In this document: positions 1-10,001 of the stretch, one piece after another
Layout of the letters: every line of letters begins with the position of its first letter
Numbering within the stretch: position 1 is the stretch's first letter
Position numbers and translations under genes: made by a program
The notes under the pieces: model-generated
Databases searched by the model: none
What the model saw: the letters and a program-made list of their open reading frames with translations, nothing else
Told to the model about the DNA's origin: nothing
Source: Gammaproteobacteria bacterium
GTDB lineage: Bacteria > Pseudomonadota > Gammaproteobacteria > Pseudomonadales > Azotimanducaceae
Length of the DNA: 64,000 bases
Assembly: GCA_009839505.1 (NCBI GenBank)
Contig: VXPO01000105.1
Location: 34,851-98,850, forward strand
Direction: 5' to 3'

Positions 1-2
1 CC

Positions 3-129
3 CGCAGGGTGGATGTCCCCTTTCTCCCGCAGGGTGGATGTCCCCTTTCTCCCGCACAGGGTGGATGTCCCCTTTCTCCCGCAGGGTGGATGTCCCCTTT
101 CTCCCGCAGGGTGGATGTCCCCTTTCTCC
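3..129. repeat. Tandem 25-bp repeat, five copies
   Basis: Five head-to-tail copies of a 25-bp unit begin at 3, 28, 53, 80 and 105; the third is 27 bp because of a CA insertion. The core reads GGGTGGATGTCCCC. The complement of this core (GGGGACATCCACCC) recurs with the same 25-bp period at 40087-40205, and a related GGGGACATCTCTG motif recurs at 13124-13166. Short open frames across the array are products of the repeat and not genes. The array may extend left of the window. Confidence 0.95.
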
Positions 130-303
130 CGCCGGGCCGAACGGCGCATGCTGGCCGCCGGTCTCCGCGTGCCGAAGACACGACCGAACAAGCGCCAACG
201 GCGTGCTCTACAGGGTCTGAAGTCAGGCCCGCGCTGAACTCTGAAAGTAAGCCGCGACGCCATTCGGTCGTGTAGAATCCCGCGATCTAATCGGGCGACC
301 GCC

Positions 304-1866
304 ATGGCGCTGGACTTCGACACCTTCCGCGACTCCCGTGGCCACTTCGAGCTGTCCAGTGCAGCCCTCGCGGAGTTGGCGGTACTCCGGGGCGAAGGCT
401 GCTTCGCCGCCAACGGTGCGGTGGCTGTCGAGACGGGTGCCCGCACCGGACGCTCGCCCCTTGACCGCTTCATCGTCCGCGACGCCGGTACCGAGCCGTT
501 CATCGACTGGGGCTCGATCAATCTGCCGGTGGAGGCGCGTGTGTTCGACGCCCTCTGGCGCCGTGTGCAGGTTCACCTCTCGGATCGGGAGACGTTCGGC
601 TCGTTGCTGCATGTTGGTGCCGATGCCACCCACTACCTGCCGATCCACGTCACCACCGAGTACGCCTGGCACTCGCTCTTCGCCCGGTCTCTGTTCATCG
701 TTCCGCCGGTCTTCAACCCCGCCGACAAGCCGGTCTGGGAAGTCGCCAACGCTCCGGAATTCGTCTGCGACCCGGCGCGCGACGGCACGGCCTCCGAGGC
801 CACGGTGATGATCGACTTCGCCGGGCGACGGGTGCTGTTGGCGGGGCTGCGCTACGCCGGCGAGATGAAGAAGGCGATGTTCGGCGTGCAGAACTACCTC
901 CTGCCGGACAGCGACGTTCTGCCCATGCACTGTGCCGCCAACGCCGGCGCGGATGGCGACGTGACGCTGTTCTTCGGCCTTTCCGGGACGGGCAAGACCA
1001 CACTCTCGGCAGACCCGGGACGGCTCCTCATCGGCGATGACGAGCACGGCTGGGGCGAAGGCGTGGTGTTCAACCTGGAGGGCGGCTGCTACGCCAAGTG
1101 CATCGACCTGTCCCGCGAGCGGGAGCCGGTGATTTTCGATGCCATCCGCTTCGGCGCCATCATCGAAAACGTCGTGCTGGACGTCGACACCCGGGAGCCC
1201 GACTACGCCGACGCGTCGCTCACCGAGAACACCCGGGCCTGCTATCCCCGCACCAACATAAGTGCGCGCGTACCGGAGAACTACGGCGGCGAACCCAACG
1301 CCGTGGTGTTTCTGACCTGCGACCTGAGCGGGGTCCTGCCTCCGGTGTCCCTGCTATCGAAGGAAGCGGCGGCCTACCACTTCCTCTCGGGTTACACGGC
1401 CGCCGTGGGATCGACCGTCGTGGGATCGACCGAGCCGTACACGGCGACCTTCTCGACTTGCTTCGGCGCTGCGTTCTTCCCGCGCCCTGCGAGGGTCTAC
1501 GCCGACCTCTTGATCCGCCGCGTCGCGAACTTCGGCTCGGACGTGTACCTGGTCAATACCGGCTGGACGGGCGGCGGCCACGGAGTCGGGCGGCGGTTCG
1601 AGTTGGATACCACACGCGCCATCATCAGGGCGATCCAGTCCGGCGAACTCCACAACGTACCGACGCGCCGCCTCGACGGACTCAACCTCGACATCCCGTT
1701 GAGCGCGCCGGGCATCGACCCGGCACTGCTAGACCCTCGGGACACGTGGAGCGACAGGGAAGCCTACGAGCGAGCGCGCGTCGCGCTGACCACCAAGTTC
1801 GCCGCCAACTTCGCCCGGTTCGACGTCGACCCGTCGATCATCGCCGCGGGTCCCCGTCCCGTCTGA
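304..1866 (+). CDS. pckA: Phosphoenolpyruvate carboxykinase (ATP)
   Basis: Converts oxaloacetate and ATP to phosphoenolpyruvate, CO2 and ADP, the entry step of gluconeogenesis in the cytosol. The 520-residue product is close to the usual 530-540. Visible signatures are [10 protein letters not shown] near the N terminus, the P-loop [12 protein letters not shown] (about residues 223-234), the metal-binding [10 protein letters not shown] just after it, and [14 protein letters not shown]. The ATG at 304 gives the full conserved N terminus. A small in-frame duplication gives GSTVVGST around residue 377. The stop overlaps the gshA start (TGATG), which suggests coupled translation. The 25-bp repeat array lies upstream. 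Confidence 0.97.
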   Translation: MALDFDTFRDSRGHFELSSAALAELAVLRGEGCFAANGAVAVETGARTGRSPLDRFIVRDAGTEPFIDWGSINLPVEARVFDALWRRVQVHLSDRETFGSLLHVGADATHYLPIHVTTEYAWHSLFARSLFIVPPVFNPADKPVWEVANAPEFVCDPARDGTASEATVMIDFAGRRVLLAGLRYAGEMKKAMFGVQNYLLPDSDVLPMHCAANAGADGDVTLFFGLSGTGKTTLSADPGRLLIGDDEHGWGEGVVFNLEGGCYAKCIDLSREREPVIFDAIRFGAIIENVVLDVDTREPDYADASLTENTRACYPRTNISARVPENYGGEPNAVVFLTCDLSGVLPPVSLLSKEAAAYHFLSGYTAAVGSTVVGSTEPYTATFSTCFGAAFFPRPARVYADLLIRRVANFGSDVYLVNTGWTGGGHGVGRRFELDTTRAIIRAIQSGELHNVPTRRLDGLNLDIPLSAPGIDPALLDPRDTWSDREAYERARVALTTKFAANFARFDVDPSIIAAGPRPV

Positions 1867-3425
1867 TGTCCAATCTCGAGACCGCACTCTCGGCCGTCCG
1901 CGGACGCGCCGAACTCGGTGCACTGCACCGCGGCATCGAAAAGGAGAGCCTCCGGGTCACTCCCTCGGGAGCACTCGCGAGGACGCGGCATCCGCCCGAG
2001 CTCGGCTCGGCACTAACCCATCCCCACATCACGATGGACTTCAGCGAAGCCCAACTGGAACTCATCACTGGTGTTCACCCTAGCGCGGATGCCGCGCTGG
2101 CCGAACTCGCCGACGTACACCGGTTCGTGTACGCCAACGTCGACGAGGAACTGCTCTGGGCATCGAGCATGCCCTGCATTCTCGGGCCGGACGAGGACAT
2201 TCCCATCGCCCGCTTCGGCTCGTCGAACGCGGGTCGCTCCAAAACCGTCTACCGGCTCGGCTTAAGCCACCGCTACGGTCGCCTGATGCAGACCATCAGC
2301 GGCATCCACTACAACTTCTCGCTGCCCGAGGCTCTTTGGCCCGCCTTGGCTGCAGCACAGGGAGAGACCGCTGACCAGGAGTTCGTTACGCGTGCCTACT
2401 TCGGGTTGATCCGGAACTTCCGCCGCTACTCATGGCTGCTGATCTACCTGTTCGGCGCCTCTCCCGCGGTGTGCAGATCCTTCCTTCGCGGTGCGACCGG
2501 CGGTCTCCTGCAGTTCGACGAGGGGACGATGTACCTTCCCCATGCGACCTCGCTGCGCATGGGCCGGCTGGGCTACCAGAGCGAAGCGCAGTCGTCGCTG
2601 CACATCTCCTACAACAGCCTGGCGCAGTACGCCGCGACCATGCGCGAGGCGTTGACCACGCCCTACCCCGACTACGAGTCCGTCGGCGTCAAGGTGGGCA
2701 CCGCCTACCGCCAGTTGTCCACCACGCTGCTGCAGATCGAGAACGAGTTCTACGGTTCCATCCGGCCAAAGCGGCGCACGGTGTCCGGTGAACGACCCTT
2801 GGAAGCACTCCATGGCCGCGGCGTCGAATACGTCGAAGTGCGCTGCGTGGACCTGAACCCCTTCTTGAGCCTCGGCATCGACGCCGACGCCTGTCGCTTC
2901 CTCGATGTCTTCCTGCTGTTGTGCCTGCTGAACGACAGTCCGCCAGACAGCCGGCCGGAGTCCGAGGACATGGTCGCCAACCAGCTCGCCGTGGTGGAAC
3001 GGGGTCGCGAACCGGGGCTCGAGCTGAAACGCCAAGGCAGACGGGTCGCACTCGCCGACTGGGCCCGAGAACTGCTGGCGCAATGCGACCAAGTGGCCGG
3101 TGAAATCGACGCCGTTTGTTCGGGCGGCGAACACGCGGCGTCCGTGGAGCTGCAGCGGCGCAAGGCCGAGGAGCAGGAACTGACGCCGTCGGCGAGAATC
3201 CTGAACGCCCTGCGACACCAGCGCATCCCGTTCTTCCGCTTCGCCATGAACCAATCCGCCGCGCATCGCGGGTTCTTCGAGGAACGTCCATTGAGTCCGC
3301 CCCGGTACGCGGAGTTCATCGCCATGAGCGACCAGTCCATCGCCGACCAGGCCTTGATGGAGGATGCGGACCGCATGCCGTTCGACGAGTACCTGGAAGA
3401 GTTCCTACAGCTCGAGGTGCCGTGA
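1866..3425 (+). CDS. gshA: Glutamate-cysteine ligase
   Basis: Joins glutamate and cysteine with ATP to make gamma-glutamylcysteine, the first step of glutathione synthesis. The product is 519 residues, matching the gammaproteobacterial class (E. coli 518). The N terminus contains GIEKESLRV and the metal/substrate segment TMDFSEAQLELITGVH; the middle has SGIHYNFSLPE, followed by YVEVRCVDLNPF. The start was set at 1866 because it overlaps the pckA stop by one base and matches the family N terminus; the open frame itself extends further upstream. The stop overlaps the GTG start of acpH. A GST-family gene at 45278 is a possible glutathione user. Confidence 0.97.
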   Translation: MSNLETALSAVRGRAELGALHRGIEKESLRVTPSGALARTRHPPELGSALTHPHITMDFSEAQLELITGVHPSADAALAELADVHRFVYANVDEELLWASSMPCILGPDEDIPIARFGSSNAGRSKTVYRLGLSHRYGRLMQTISGIHYNFSLPEALWPALAAAQGETADQEFVTRAYFGLIRNFRRYSWLLIYLFGASPAVCRSFLRGATGGLLQFDEGTMYLPHATSLRMGRLGYQSEAQSSLHISYNSLAQYAATMREALTTPYPDYESVGVKVGTAYRQLSTTLLQIENEFYGSIRPKRRTVSGERPLEALHGRGVEYVEVRCVDLNPFLSLGIDADACRFLDVFLLLCLLNDSPPDSRPESEDMVANQLAVVERGREPGLELKRQGRRVALADWARELLAQCDQVAGEIDAVCSGGEHAASVELQRRKAEEQELTPSARILNALRHQRIPFFRFAMNQSAAHRGFFEERPLSPPRYAEFIAMSDQSIADQALMEDADRMPFDEYLEEFLQLEVP

Positions 3426-4093
3426 ACTTCCTCGCCCATTGCCTGCTCGCCGACGGGTCGGCTGGACGGGCGGAGAACGTCGACGAGCCACCTTCCTCGC
3501 GAGCCTCGCGAACCTCGCGAGCCGGATTCCTCGCCGGCGGCATCCTCGGCGACTTCGTCAAGGGGCCGATTCCCGACTCGCTCCCTGTCGAGCTGCGCGC
3601 CGGCATCCGCCTGCACCGCCGCGTGGACTCCCATTCCAACCGCCTTCCCGAAATGAAGGCGAGCGTCCGACGCTTCGCCCCTGCCCTGCGTCGCGTCGCG
3701 CCGGTGCTGCTTGACATCGTCGCGGACCACTGCCTGGCGCGGAGCTGGCCGCGCTACGCGAACGAACCGCTCGATGCGTTCATCGACCGGGTCCATGCGG
3801 CCATTGCCGAGTTCGATCCGATGGTTCCTGCCCCGGGCAGGACCTTCATTCAGCGAATGGTCGAGAACAACCTGCTCGAGCGCTATGCCGACCCTGCAGT
3901 CGTTCTGCGGGCCATGGAACACGTACTCGAGAGGTTGCGGATGCCTCATCTCGGCGGTGCCCTGCACGGCGTCCTGAACGACGACATCGGCCGGCTTGCC
4001 GAGGACTTCGAGATCTACTTCCCGCTGCTGCAGGATCTTGCAGGTGCGGAGCGCGTTGCGGCCGCGAAATGGGCCGCCGACTCTACTCGATGA
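3422..4093 (+). CDS. acpH: Acyl-carrier-protein phosphodiesterase-like protein
   Basis: AcpH family proteins remove the 4'-phosphopantetheine arm from acyl carrier protein. The start is a GTG at 3422 overlapping the gshA stop by 3 bases, which gives the characteristic NFLAHCLLA N terminus. GDFVKGP, RRVDSHSN and a conserved DIVADHCLARSW segment follow, as expected for the HD-like fold. The product is 223 residues against about 193 in E. coli. The excess is a Ser/Arg-rich insertion at about residues 12-34 (nucleotides 3455-3525), between the N-terminal strand and the AGFLAGGILGDF segment. The last 11 bases overlap the convergent M48 protease gene. Confidence 0.88.
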   Translation: MNFLAHCLLADGSAGRAENVDEPPSSRASRTSRAGFLAGGILGDFVKGPIPDSLPVELRAGIRLHRRVDSHSNRLPEMKASVRRFAPALRRVAPVLLDIVADHCLARSWPRYANEPLDAFIDRVHAAIAEFDPMVPAPGRTFIQRMVENNLLERYADPAVVLRAMEHVLERLRMPHLGGALHGVLNDDIGRLAEDFEIYFPLLQDLAGAERVAAAKWAADSTR

Positions 4094-5483
4094 TCTTGAC
4101 GTAGTCCCCGGCGCGCGGTTCGCCATTGGGGTAGGCCGAGTTCAAGACGCGCAGCAGTTGCTCGGCATGGTCGGTCAACGCGCTCTGCCGGGCCAGTTCT
4201 GCGAAGGTCTGCCCAGGTTCGGCGACGATGACCTTGATCCGTCGGCTGTTAGCCACCTTCAGGTCGTCCGCGTTCATTATCCGCAATCCACCCATGGTCG
4301 CCCGCAGCGCCTCGCGGAGCTTCTCGGGATCGCCCTTGGGCCCGCATTCGCCCTTGAACATGTAGACAATGTCTCGCCCGTAGAGCAAACCGAGCAACTG
4401 CAGCTGCACGTTGGAGTCGGTGGTATCGACTTCGCCGATGAAGGCGGGCTCGCCGTTGATCTCCAGTTCCTCACCGACGGTTACATCGTCGCGCTTGAGC
4501 ACGTCCGTGACGTACTTCTTTGGGGACTTCCGCTTGGCGGGGGCATGCAGCGTGACGCCAATCGAAGCCTCGTCCGCGCCGCCCGGTGCGGAACCCTTTA
4601 CCTGGGCGGATGAATAGCGCAGCTGCCAGTCCTTGGGGAACTCGATCGCGATGCGCATGCCGCCGTGATAGAAGATGTTGTCGCGAACGATTCCCCGCGC
4701 CGCCTCGTTGCCGTACGCAAGCCCGTTCATGAGATCCCAGAAGTCGCCGACCGGTTCGGGCACCTCGGTCGGCATCAGTTCCTGGGCTTGAGCCAGGATG
4801 TTGTGCAACCGCCTGTCGGTCCTTGGATGGGAGGCGAAAACGCCGTGATACCTGATCGACCTCCCCGTGACTTTCACGTAGTAGGTGTCGAAGTCCTTGA
4901 GGGCCTGCAAGGCGTCCAGGGAGGCCATGGGGTCGTAACCCGCACGGGCCATCCACTCGCCACCCATCCGGTCGGCCTCCAGTTCCCGCTCGCGCCCGTA
5001 TCCCGAGTCCAACGCGGCGGCGCTGACATTGGCCAGATCCCACAGCTCGCGGCGGCCTGTGGCGTTCGCGGTCAGCCAACCCACGGCCTTGCCCAAGCGT
5101 CTTGTCGTCATGCGCTTGCTGACGTGCCTTGCGATGACGTGGGCGATCTCGTGGGCCATGACGGAAGCGATTTCGTCCTCCGACTTGAAAAGGGCGAATA
5201 TCCCTCGCGAGAAGTAGATGCTTCCGTCACCGAACGCTGCGGCATTGGGGTTCGGATCATCGAAAACACGGATGTCGAACTCGTGGTTGCCTACCGGCAC
5301 ATGCTCGAGTATGCGTTGGCCCACGGCATCGATGTACTGCTGCCAACGTTCGTCGGGGTAGAAGGCGTTCATCTCCTCCCACTCCTCGAACTGTTTCTGC
5401 CCGGCACCGGCTTGGACGGGTTGGGCCGAGCCGACGGCGGCGACCGCCAGAACGAGCACCAGGAACCGGCCAATCGGGATCAT
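4083..5483 (-). CDS. Secreted M48-family metalloprotease
   Basis: A zinc peptidase of the BepA/LoiP-like M48 group, probably acting in the periplasm on misfolded envelope proteins (role inferred from the family). The start at 5483 was chosen because it gives a signal peptide (MIPIGRFLVLVLAVAAVGSA); the open frame runs upstream to 5597 but that extension is arginine-rich. The catalytic HEIAH motif is encoded near 5150, with the third zinc ligand in ERELEADRMG. The C-terminal half lacks the TPR repeats of BepA. It ends in a LysM-like segment (GQTFAELARQSA ... GDYVKIIE) that may bind the cell wall. Length 466 aa. Its 3' end overlaps acpH convergently. Confidence 0.9.
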   Translation of the reverse strand: MIPIGRFLVLVLAVAAVGSAQPVQAGAGQKQFEEWEEMNAFYPDERWQQYIDAVGQRILEHVPVGNHEFDIRVFDDPNPNAAAFGDGSIYFSRGIFALFKSEDEIASVMAHEIAHVIARHVSKRMTTRRLGKAVGWLTANATGRRELWDLANVSAAALDSGYGRERELEADRMGGEWMARAGYDPMASLDALQALKDFDTYYVKVTGRSIRYHGVFASHPRTDRRLHNILAQAQELMPTEVPEPVGDFWDLMNGLAYGNEAARGIVRDNIFYHGGMRIAIEFPKDWQLRYSSAQVKGSAPGGADEASIGVTLHAPAKRKSPKKYVTDVLKRDDVTVGEELEINGEPAFIGEVDTTDSNVQLQLLGLLYGRDIVYMFKGECGPKGDPEKLREALRATMGGLRIMNADDLKVANSRRIKVIVAEPGQTFAELARQSALTDHAEQLLRVLNSAYPNGEPRAGDYVKIIE

Positions 5484-5686
5484 GCGGTCAAGACGTACAG
5501 CTCCCGATGGTCGCACCATCGGGCGGGTCCGTGTGTAGTTCGTGGCGCGCACAAACACGCTCAGAGTCCTCTTTGACCCTCGCCCGGAGATTACCACCGA
5601 TTTCGACCGCGTCCAGCGGTCTTGGTTCCTAAGCGACGACGCAGTTCGAAGCGCCCGCAGTGGCTCACGGGCGGGACGGCGCGGCG

Positions 5687-5908
5687 CTATTCTGCGGAGG
5701 TGGAGGAGCGGTCGCCGAACCGTCGCCGGAAACGTTCCACCCGACCGCCGCTATCGACGATCTTCTGCTTGCCGGTGTAGAACGGGTGGCACGCGGAGCA
5801 CACCTCGAGATGGATGTCGCGACCGAGGGTCGAACGGGTCTTGATCACGTTGCCGCAACTGCAGGTCGCGGTGATCTCGCCGTATTCGGGATGGATGTCT
5901 GCCTTCAT
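5687..5908 (-). CDS. rpmE: 50S ribosomal protein L31
   Basis: Component of the large ribosomal subunit at the central protuberance. The 73-residue product starts [12 protein letters not shown] and has all four zinc-binding cysteines (C16, C18, C37, C40), so this is the zinc-containing C+ form, not the zinc-free RpmE2. Length and start are standard. It stands alone on the minus strand between the M48 protease gene and the large permease gene. Confidence 0.98.
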   Translation of the reverse strand: MKADIHPEYGEITATCSCGNVIKTRSTLGRDIHLEVCSACHPFYTGKQKIVDSGGRVERFRRRFGDRSSTSAE

Positions 5909-5988
5909 CGAATCCGGTCAGCCGGTCAACGGGGCGCGCAGTCTAGTCGCGGGGAAGGGCGAATACAACCGCTTGCGGACGACGGACG

Positions 5989-8900
5989 TCACGGGGCGTC
6001 AGCCACCATCTGCCAGCGCACCGCATCCGCCACCACGACGCCGCCATCGGTCGAATCCGACACCTCGAGGCTCACCGGACCCGCCGGGAGTTCGAACGTG
6101 CCGATGTCGTTCCAACCGGAAACCGCCGTCCGGGCATCGAACTCCACGGCTTGGCGGACCTCGCCGGCGACCAGCTCGAAGTCATACGTGCCGAAGCTGT
6201 CCCTAGCCCAGAATGCGACGGCTACTCCGTCAATGGACGGGGGACTTCGTCCGCTCGCCGTAGATCCGGGCAGGTGGTAGAAGATGCGCCAGTTGCCGGC
6301 CGTCGGCAGGTCCGCGGTGAACGCCGCCCTGCCCTTGCCCTCGCCGGCCCCGATGCGCATCAAGGTCCGGCGGTACTTTCCCCAACTCAGGGTGAGCGGG
6401 TCGCCGTGGCGGTACCACACCCCATCCGGCACGCCAAAGTAGTATTCGGACACCTCGCCGTCGCCCGAGCCGCTCGACGTCGGACTCGGCCAGAAGCCCT
6501 CGTCCGGCGGCGAGACGAACGAGAATCCGGGATCGAGGTCGTCGACGACGATGCCGATGTCCGGCGGTCGCCAGTCGCTGGGCCGGGCGCCGTTGAGAGG
6601 TTCTTCGGGGACGATGGTCTCGGCGTCCGGTGAAGGAACTGGCAAGCGCGAAATCCGCGCGTTCTTCGACAGGTAGGTCTCGAGCCGTACTTCCTCGGGG
6701 GGCCCCTGCATCACGACCCCGAGTTCCAGCGACGTGTTGCCGGGCACGTGGACGAACTCTCCCCACTGCCCGAAGAACAACGGCGGAGCGGCCCTCAGAT
6801 ACAAGCCCGCGAGACCCGGGACCGGTTCGTCGTTGCGAACGTCCACGGCGACCTGGTAGCGCGGCGCGCCGTTGGCGTCGTCGGGTATCCGGAATACGCG
6901 AAGGTCGGACACCAGGAAGCCCGGCAGCGCGATCTCGCGCATGTAGTGCCCGATGTAGGGCCCCATGTCCGGATCGACTTCCGTCATCGTCGCGACGAAG
7001 TCGTCCACGGTGAACGTGCCGCCGCCGTAACGCTGCCGCATCAGCGCTAGGAACTCGCCGATCTTGCTGCGCCCCATCAGCCGCTCGACGGCCAGGGCGA
7101 TGAGGGTGCCCTTGTGCAACATGACGTCCACGCCCTGCTCGGAGGCCGTGGCGTCGACGCCCGTGAAGGAGAACTCCGCGCTCTTCTCTTCCAACGTCAT
7201 CGGGAAGAACTGGTACCAACCGAACGTGAAGGTGCCCGTTCCCAGGAGTCGGCTGAGCACGCGCGCCGGGGGCGGCACCGCGGGGGCCGGACCGCTCCGC
7301 AGCCAGTGCCCCGGTGCCACCTGGCGCCGGACACGCGCCCAGTAGGCGGTCAGGGTCTCGAGCAGAAAGTTCGCCGCGAGCGCACCCTCGCCCCGGGCGC
7401 TCGAAAGTAACGGCAGCAGGTTGTCCGTGGCGCCGCCGACCGCAGGTACGCGCAGGGGGCCAGAACCCTCCGCACTGAACAGCATCTGTTCGAGCCACTG
7501 CTCATCCGTAAACTGCGCAATGCGCGGCCATGCGGAATACCGGCCGGTCGGGAAACCGTGCTCGGCGAGCATCTGCACACCGGGCAGCGCCTGGATCGTG
7601 TCCATGACCTGTCCGGAGCCGTAGCGGCGCAACTGGGCGGGCACCTCCACCACGCTCAGCCGGGCGTGGGGGTAGGCCACCGGCCCGGGCGACGCGAAAA
7701 ACCCGTATCCCTGCCGGATGTGCTGAACGGTACTCGTGGCGTACTGAGAGAAGTACTCGACATTCGCCATGTGCGCGGGATGCAGCAGCAGTTCGAACTC
7801 GACGACTCCCTCGGTCAGCGCAAGACGCTCGAACCGCCCGGCGAACAGCGGGAACTCGGCCAAGGAGACGCGCGGTCGGAACCGCAAGCCATCGTCCTCC
7901 TCCAGTCGCCCCGGTCCCGCCGCCCGCCAGCCCTCCGGAATGCTCACCGCGAGATCGATCTCGTGGAAGTCGGGTGTGCGCCGACCGGGATCGTCCATGG
8001 CGATGTTCGGGCCCGCCAGGGGCAGCCACGCCACCGCCGGGGTCAGCGCCACGTAGTTCGCATCGAACAGCGATGCCTGGTCGCCGCGCAGCACCAGCGG
8101 CTTGCCGAGCAGCGGCTCGTCCAGTGCCCAGTCGGCGCTGTCGAGATAGGCGAAACGAGGGTCGGGCACGCCGTGCGCGCGGATCGACAGCTCGGCTCGT
8201 GCGCCGGCGGGAAGCGGTGCGGGAAGCGTTACGGTCACCAGCCCCAGCGCATGGGCGAATTCCGCCTCCTCACCGTCGAGGCGAACGGACTCCACCGCGA
8301 GGCCCGGGTTCAGGCTGAAGCGCAGGACATCGGGCATGGCTTCGGGCGCGCGTACGGCCAGGTCGACATCGATGGCCAGTTCCCGCCCGGGATCGATCGA
8401 CACGGTGCCGGACAGGCGTTCGACATCGACACGCGGCTCGGCGAGCAACGCCTCGTGGGCCCGCCGCCACGCCATCCGCTCGTCTCGTTGGTCGATCACC
8501 GACCCGACCAACGCCCCGAGACTACCGACGGCCACGGCCAGCAGGACCGCGCCGTAGACCAGCCCGGAAGATCGCGTGTTGGCGTCGCGCCGCCGTAGGG
8601 CCGCTGCCGCAATGGTCAGGAGCCCCGCCGCCAGGATCAGGACCGACCCCCGCTGGAGCAGATCCACAGCCGACACCGTACGCGGCACGATCTCCGATCC
8701 AAGCAGGCCCAGGTTCGCGATGCCGGAAACCACCGGCAGCAGGTAGAGCGGCGTCGCGAACAGCGACCACGAGTAGATGCCGAGCAACGTCAGCGCGACC
8801 ACTGCGACAGCCAGCCGATAGCGCAGCACGGCGGTCAAGAGGATGACGACAGCGCTCCACAGGAGCAGCGCCGTCGGGGCGTCGAGCAGCACGAACGTGG

Positions 8901-9357
8901 CCAGCGAGACCGGCTCGGCGGGCACGCCCGCGGGAAGATCGAGATACTCGACCAAGAGTCCGCCGACCTGGATGACCGCCGCCAGCAACGCCAGCGGCAG
9001 CCAGGCGGCGAATGCGATCGCCAACCACCGGCCCGCCAGCAGGACGATGTTCGAGATGGGGCGGGCATCGAGCACCTCCGCCACGCGATCGCGCTCGTCC
9101 CGGGCGCGGATATCGAAAGCGAGGAAGACGATCCCCGCAATCAGGATCCAAAGCGCCAGGACACCGAACCCCGGCAGTGCGAACCGTGGCGGCGGCGCTT
9201 CGCCGGACAAGGTGCCGGCCACGGACCAGCCGTGGTAGAGGACCAGGCCGATGCCCAGAGCCAGCGCAGCGAACACCCAGGTCCGCACCACACGGCGCGC
9301 GAGGCGCAGTTCCGCCACCGCCACGGCGATGGCCTTGCCGACAGTCCCGGTAGTCAC
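5989..9357 (-). CDS. ABC-2-type permease fused to M1-peptidase-like and golvesin-like domains
   Basis: A 1122-residue membrane protein. The first 300 or so residues carry about six hydrophobic segments typical of ABC-2 permeases. A periplasmic beta-rich region (about 310-520) and a helical region (about 550-830) follow, resembling the M1 aminopeptidase domain found fused to such permeases. I could not find an HExxH motif, so the peptidase-like part is probably inactive. The last 150 residues end in a golvesin-like beta domain (GWNDIGTFELPAG ... VVVADAVRWQ). The start is a GTG at 9357 with an upstream GAGAGA. No ABC ATPase gene is adjacent, which is unusual for this family. Substrate unknown. 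Confidence 0.8.
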   Translation of the reverse strand: MTTGTVGKAIAVAVAELRLARRVVRTWVFAALALGIGLVLYHGWSVAGTLSGEAPPPRFALPGFGVLALWILIAGIVFLAFDIRARDERDRVAEVLDARPISNIVLLAGRWLAIAFAAWLPLALLAAVIQVGGLLVEYLDLPAGVPAEPVSLATFVLLDAPTALLLWSAVVILLTAVLRYRLAVAVVALTLLGIYSWSLFATPLYLLPVVSGIANLGLLGSEIVPRTVSAVDLLQRGSVLILAAGLLTIAAAALRRRDANTRSSGLVYGAVLLAVAVGSLGALVGSVIDQRDERMAWRRAHEALLAEPRVDVERLSGTVSIDPGRELAIDVDLAVRAPEAMPDVLRFSLNPGLAVESVRLDGEEAEFAHALGLVTVTLPAPLPAGARAELSIRAHGVPDPRFAYLDSADWALDEPLLGKPLVLRGDQASLFDANYVALTPAVAWLPLAGPNIAMDDPGRRTPDFHEIDLAVSIPEGWRAAGPGRLEEDDGLRFRPRVSLAEFPLFAGRFERLALTEGVVEFELLLHPAHMANVEYFSQYATSTVQHIRQGYGFFASPGPVAYPHARLSVVEVPAQLRRYGSGQVMDTIQALPGVQMLAEHGFPTGRYSAWPRIAQFTDEQWLEQMLFSAEGSGPLRVPAVGGATDNLLPLLSSARGEGALAANFLLETLTAYWARVRRQVAPGHWLRSGPAPAVPPPARVLSRLLGTGTFTFGWYQFFPMTLEEKSAEFSFTGVDATASEQGVDVMLHKGTLIALAVERLMGRSKIGEFLALMRQRYGGGTFTVDDFVATMTEVDPDMGPYIGHYMREIALPGFLVSDLRVFRIPDDANGAPRYQVAVDVRNDEPVPGLAGLYLRAAPPLFFGQWGEFVHVPGNTSLELGVVMQGPPEEVRLETYLSKNARISRLPVPSPDAETIVPEEPLNGARPSDWRPPDIGIVVDDLDPGFSFVSPPDEGFWPSPTSSGSGDGEVSEYYFGVPDGVWYRHGDPLTLSWGKYRRTLMRIGAGEGKGRAAFTADLPTAGNWRIFYHLPGSTASGRSPPSIDGVAVAFWARDSFGTYDFELVAGEVRQAVEFDARTAVSGWNDIGTFELPAGPVSLEVSDSTDGGVVVADAVRWQMVADAP

Positions 9358-10001
9358 TCCGATCTCTCTCGCTGGTGCCGCGGCGGCGGCACCGTGACCT
9401 TCGAGGATTATAGACGCCGTTAGCCTCTAGTCCGTTTACCGTCTACCGTGGCGTGCGTCACTTTGGGATGCTGGCGTCATGTCTGCTACGATCTTCGAGG
9501 CGCCATTCGGCTCCAGACAGTGAGCACCTCTGTGAAAATCTGGTCCTGGTCAGGCATGTCACTCTGTCGTCGTGATTCAGACAAGACACTCGACCGTAGT
9601 ACCTCGGACAAAAAGCTACGCCGTTCTATTCGTGCACTCATGGCTGGCTCGGCTGCCATGTTGATCTACCACGGCTACAGGCTAGGTGCCGAGTATCTCC
9701 CGGCCCTAGGGTGGTAGCTCGGTAGCGCTGATCGTGATGCGCCACGCGCCGATAGCGCGGCACACTAGGGACGCTCTGAACAAGCCGTAGAGGCGACCGC
9801 GCCCCCTGGCGGGCGCGTGGTGGTCGCCCGTCTTGGCCAACGGACGCCGTGCGGTGACGAGCCCGGGCGACCACAAGGGTCGCCCCTACGTCCATGGTAT
9901 TGGGGGCTAATCACTTGTTCAAAGCTTCCCTAGCGGCTGGACGCTTGTGGATGCGTAGATACATCATTGCAGGTGTACCCGACCACTAGCCCGACCACGA
10001 C
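9358..10001. other. Gene-poor stretch upstream of priA
   Basis: This 644-base interval has lower GC than its surroundings up to about 9720. It holds only a doubtful small plus-strand frame (9556-9717, 53 codons) with one hydrophobic segment. The right part contains a GC-rich inverted repeat, listed separately. No recognisable gene. Confidence 0.6.
9786..9892. repeat. Dispersed imperfect palindrome, copy 1
   Basis: A GC-rich element of about 100 bp whose ends are inverted (GGCGACC ... GGTCGCC), with internal GTGGTCGCCCGTCTTG and GGGCGACCACAAGGGTCGCC. Most of it matches, on the opposite strand, the element at 56296-56400. A short AGCTTCCCTAGCGG follows both loci in the same orientation. This looks like a small non-autonomous mobile or REP/MITE-type element. 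Confidence 0.75.

Noticed and set aside
3..129. CRISPR array at the window start
   Set aside because: The whole 25-bp unit is repeated without unique spacers of constant length, and no cas gene is nearby.
223..1047. Long antisense frames over pckA and other core genes
   Set aside because: They are shadows of high-GC coding sequence; the sense-strand proteins have full family motifs.
9448..9717. An 89-codon plus-strand gene upstream of priA
   Set aside because: The composition of the first 36 codons is not protein-like and no family or SD was found; only a doubtful 53-codon version remains.
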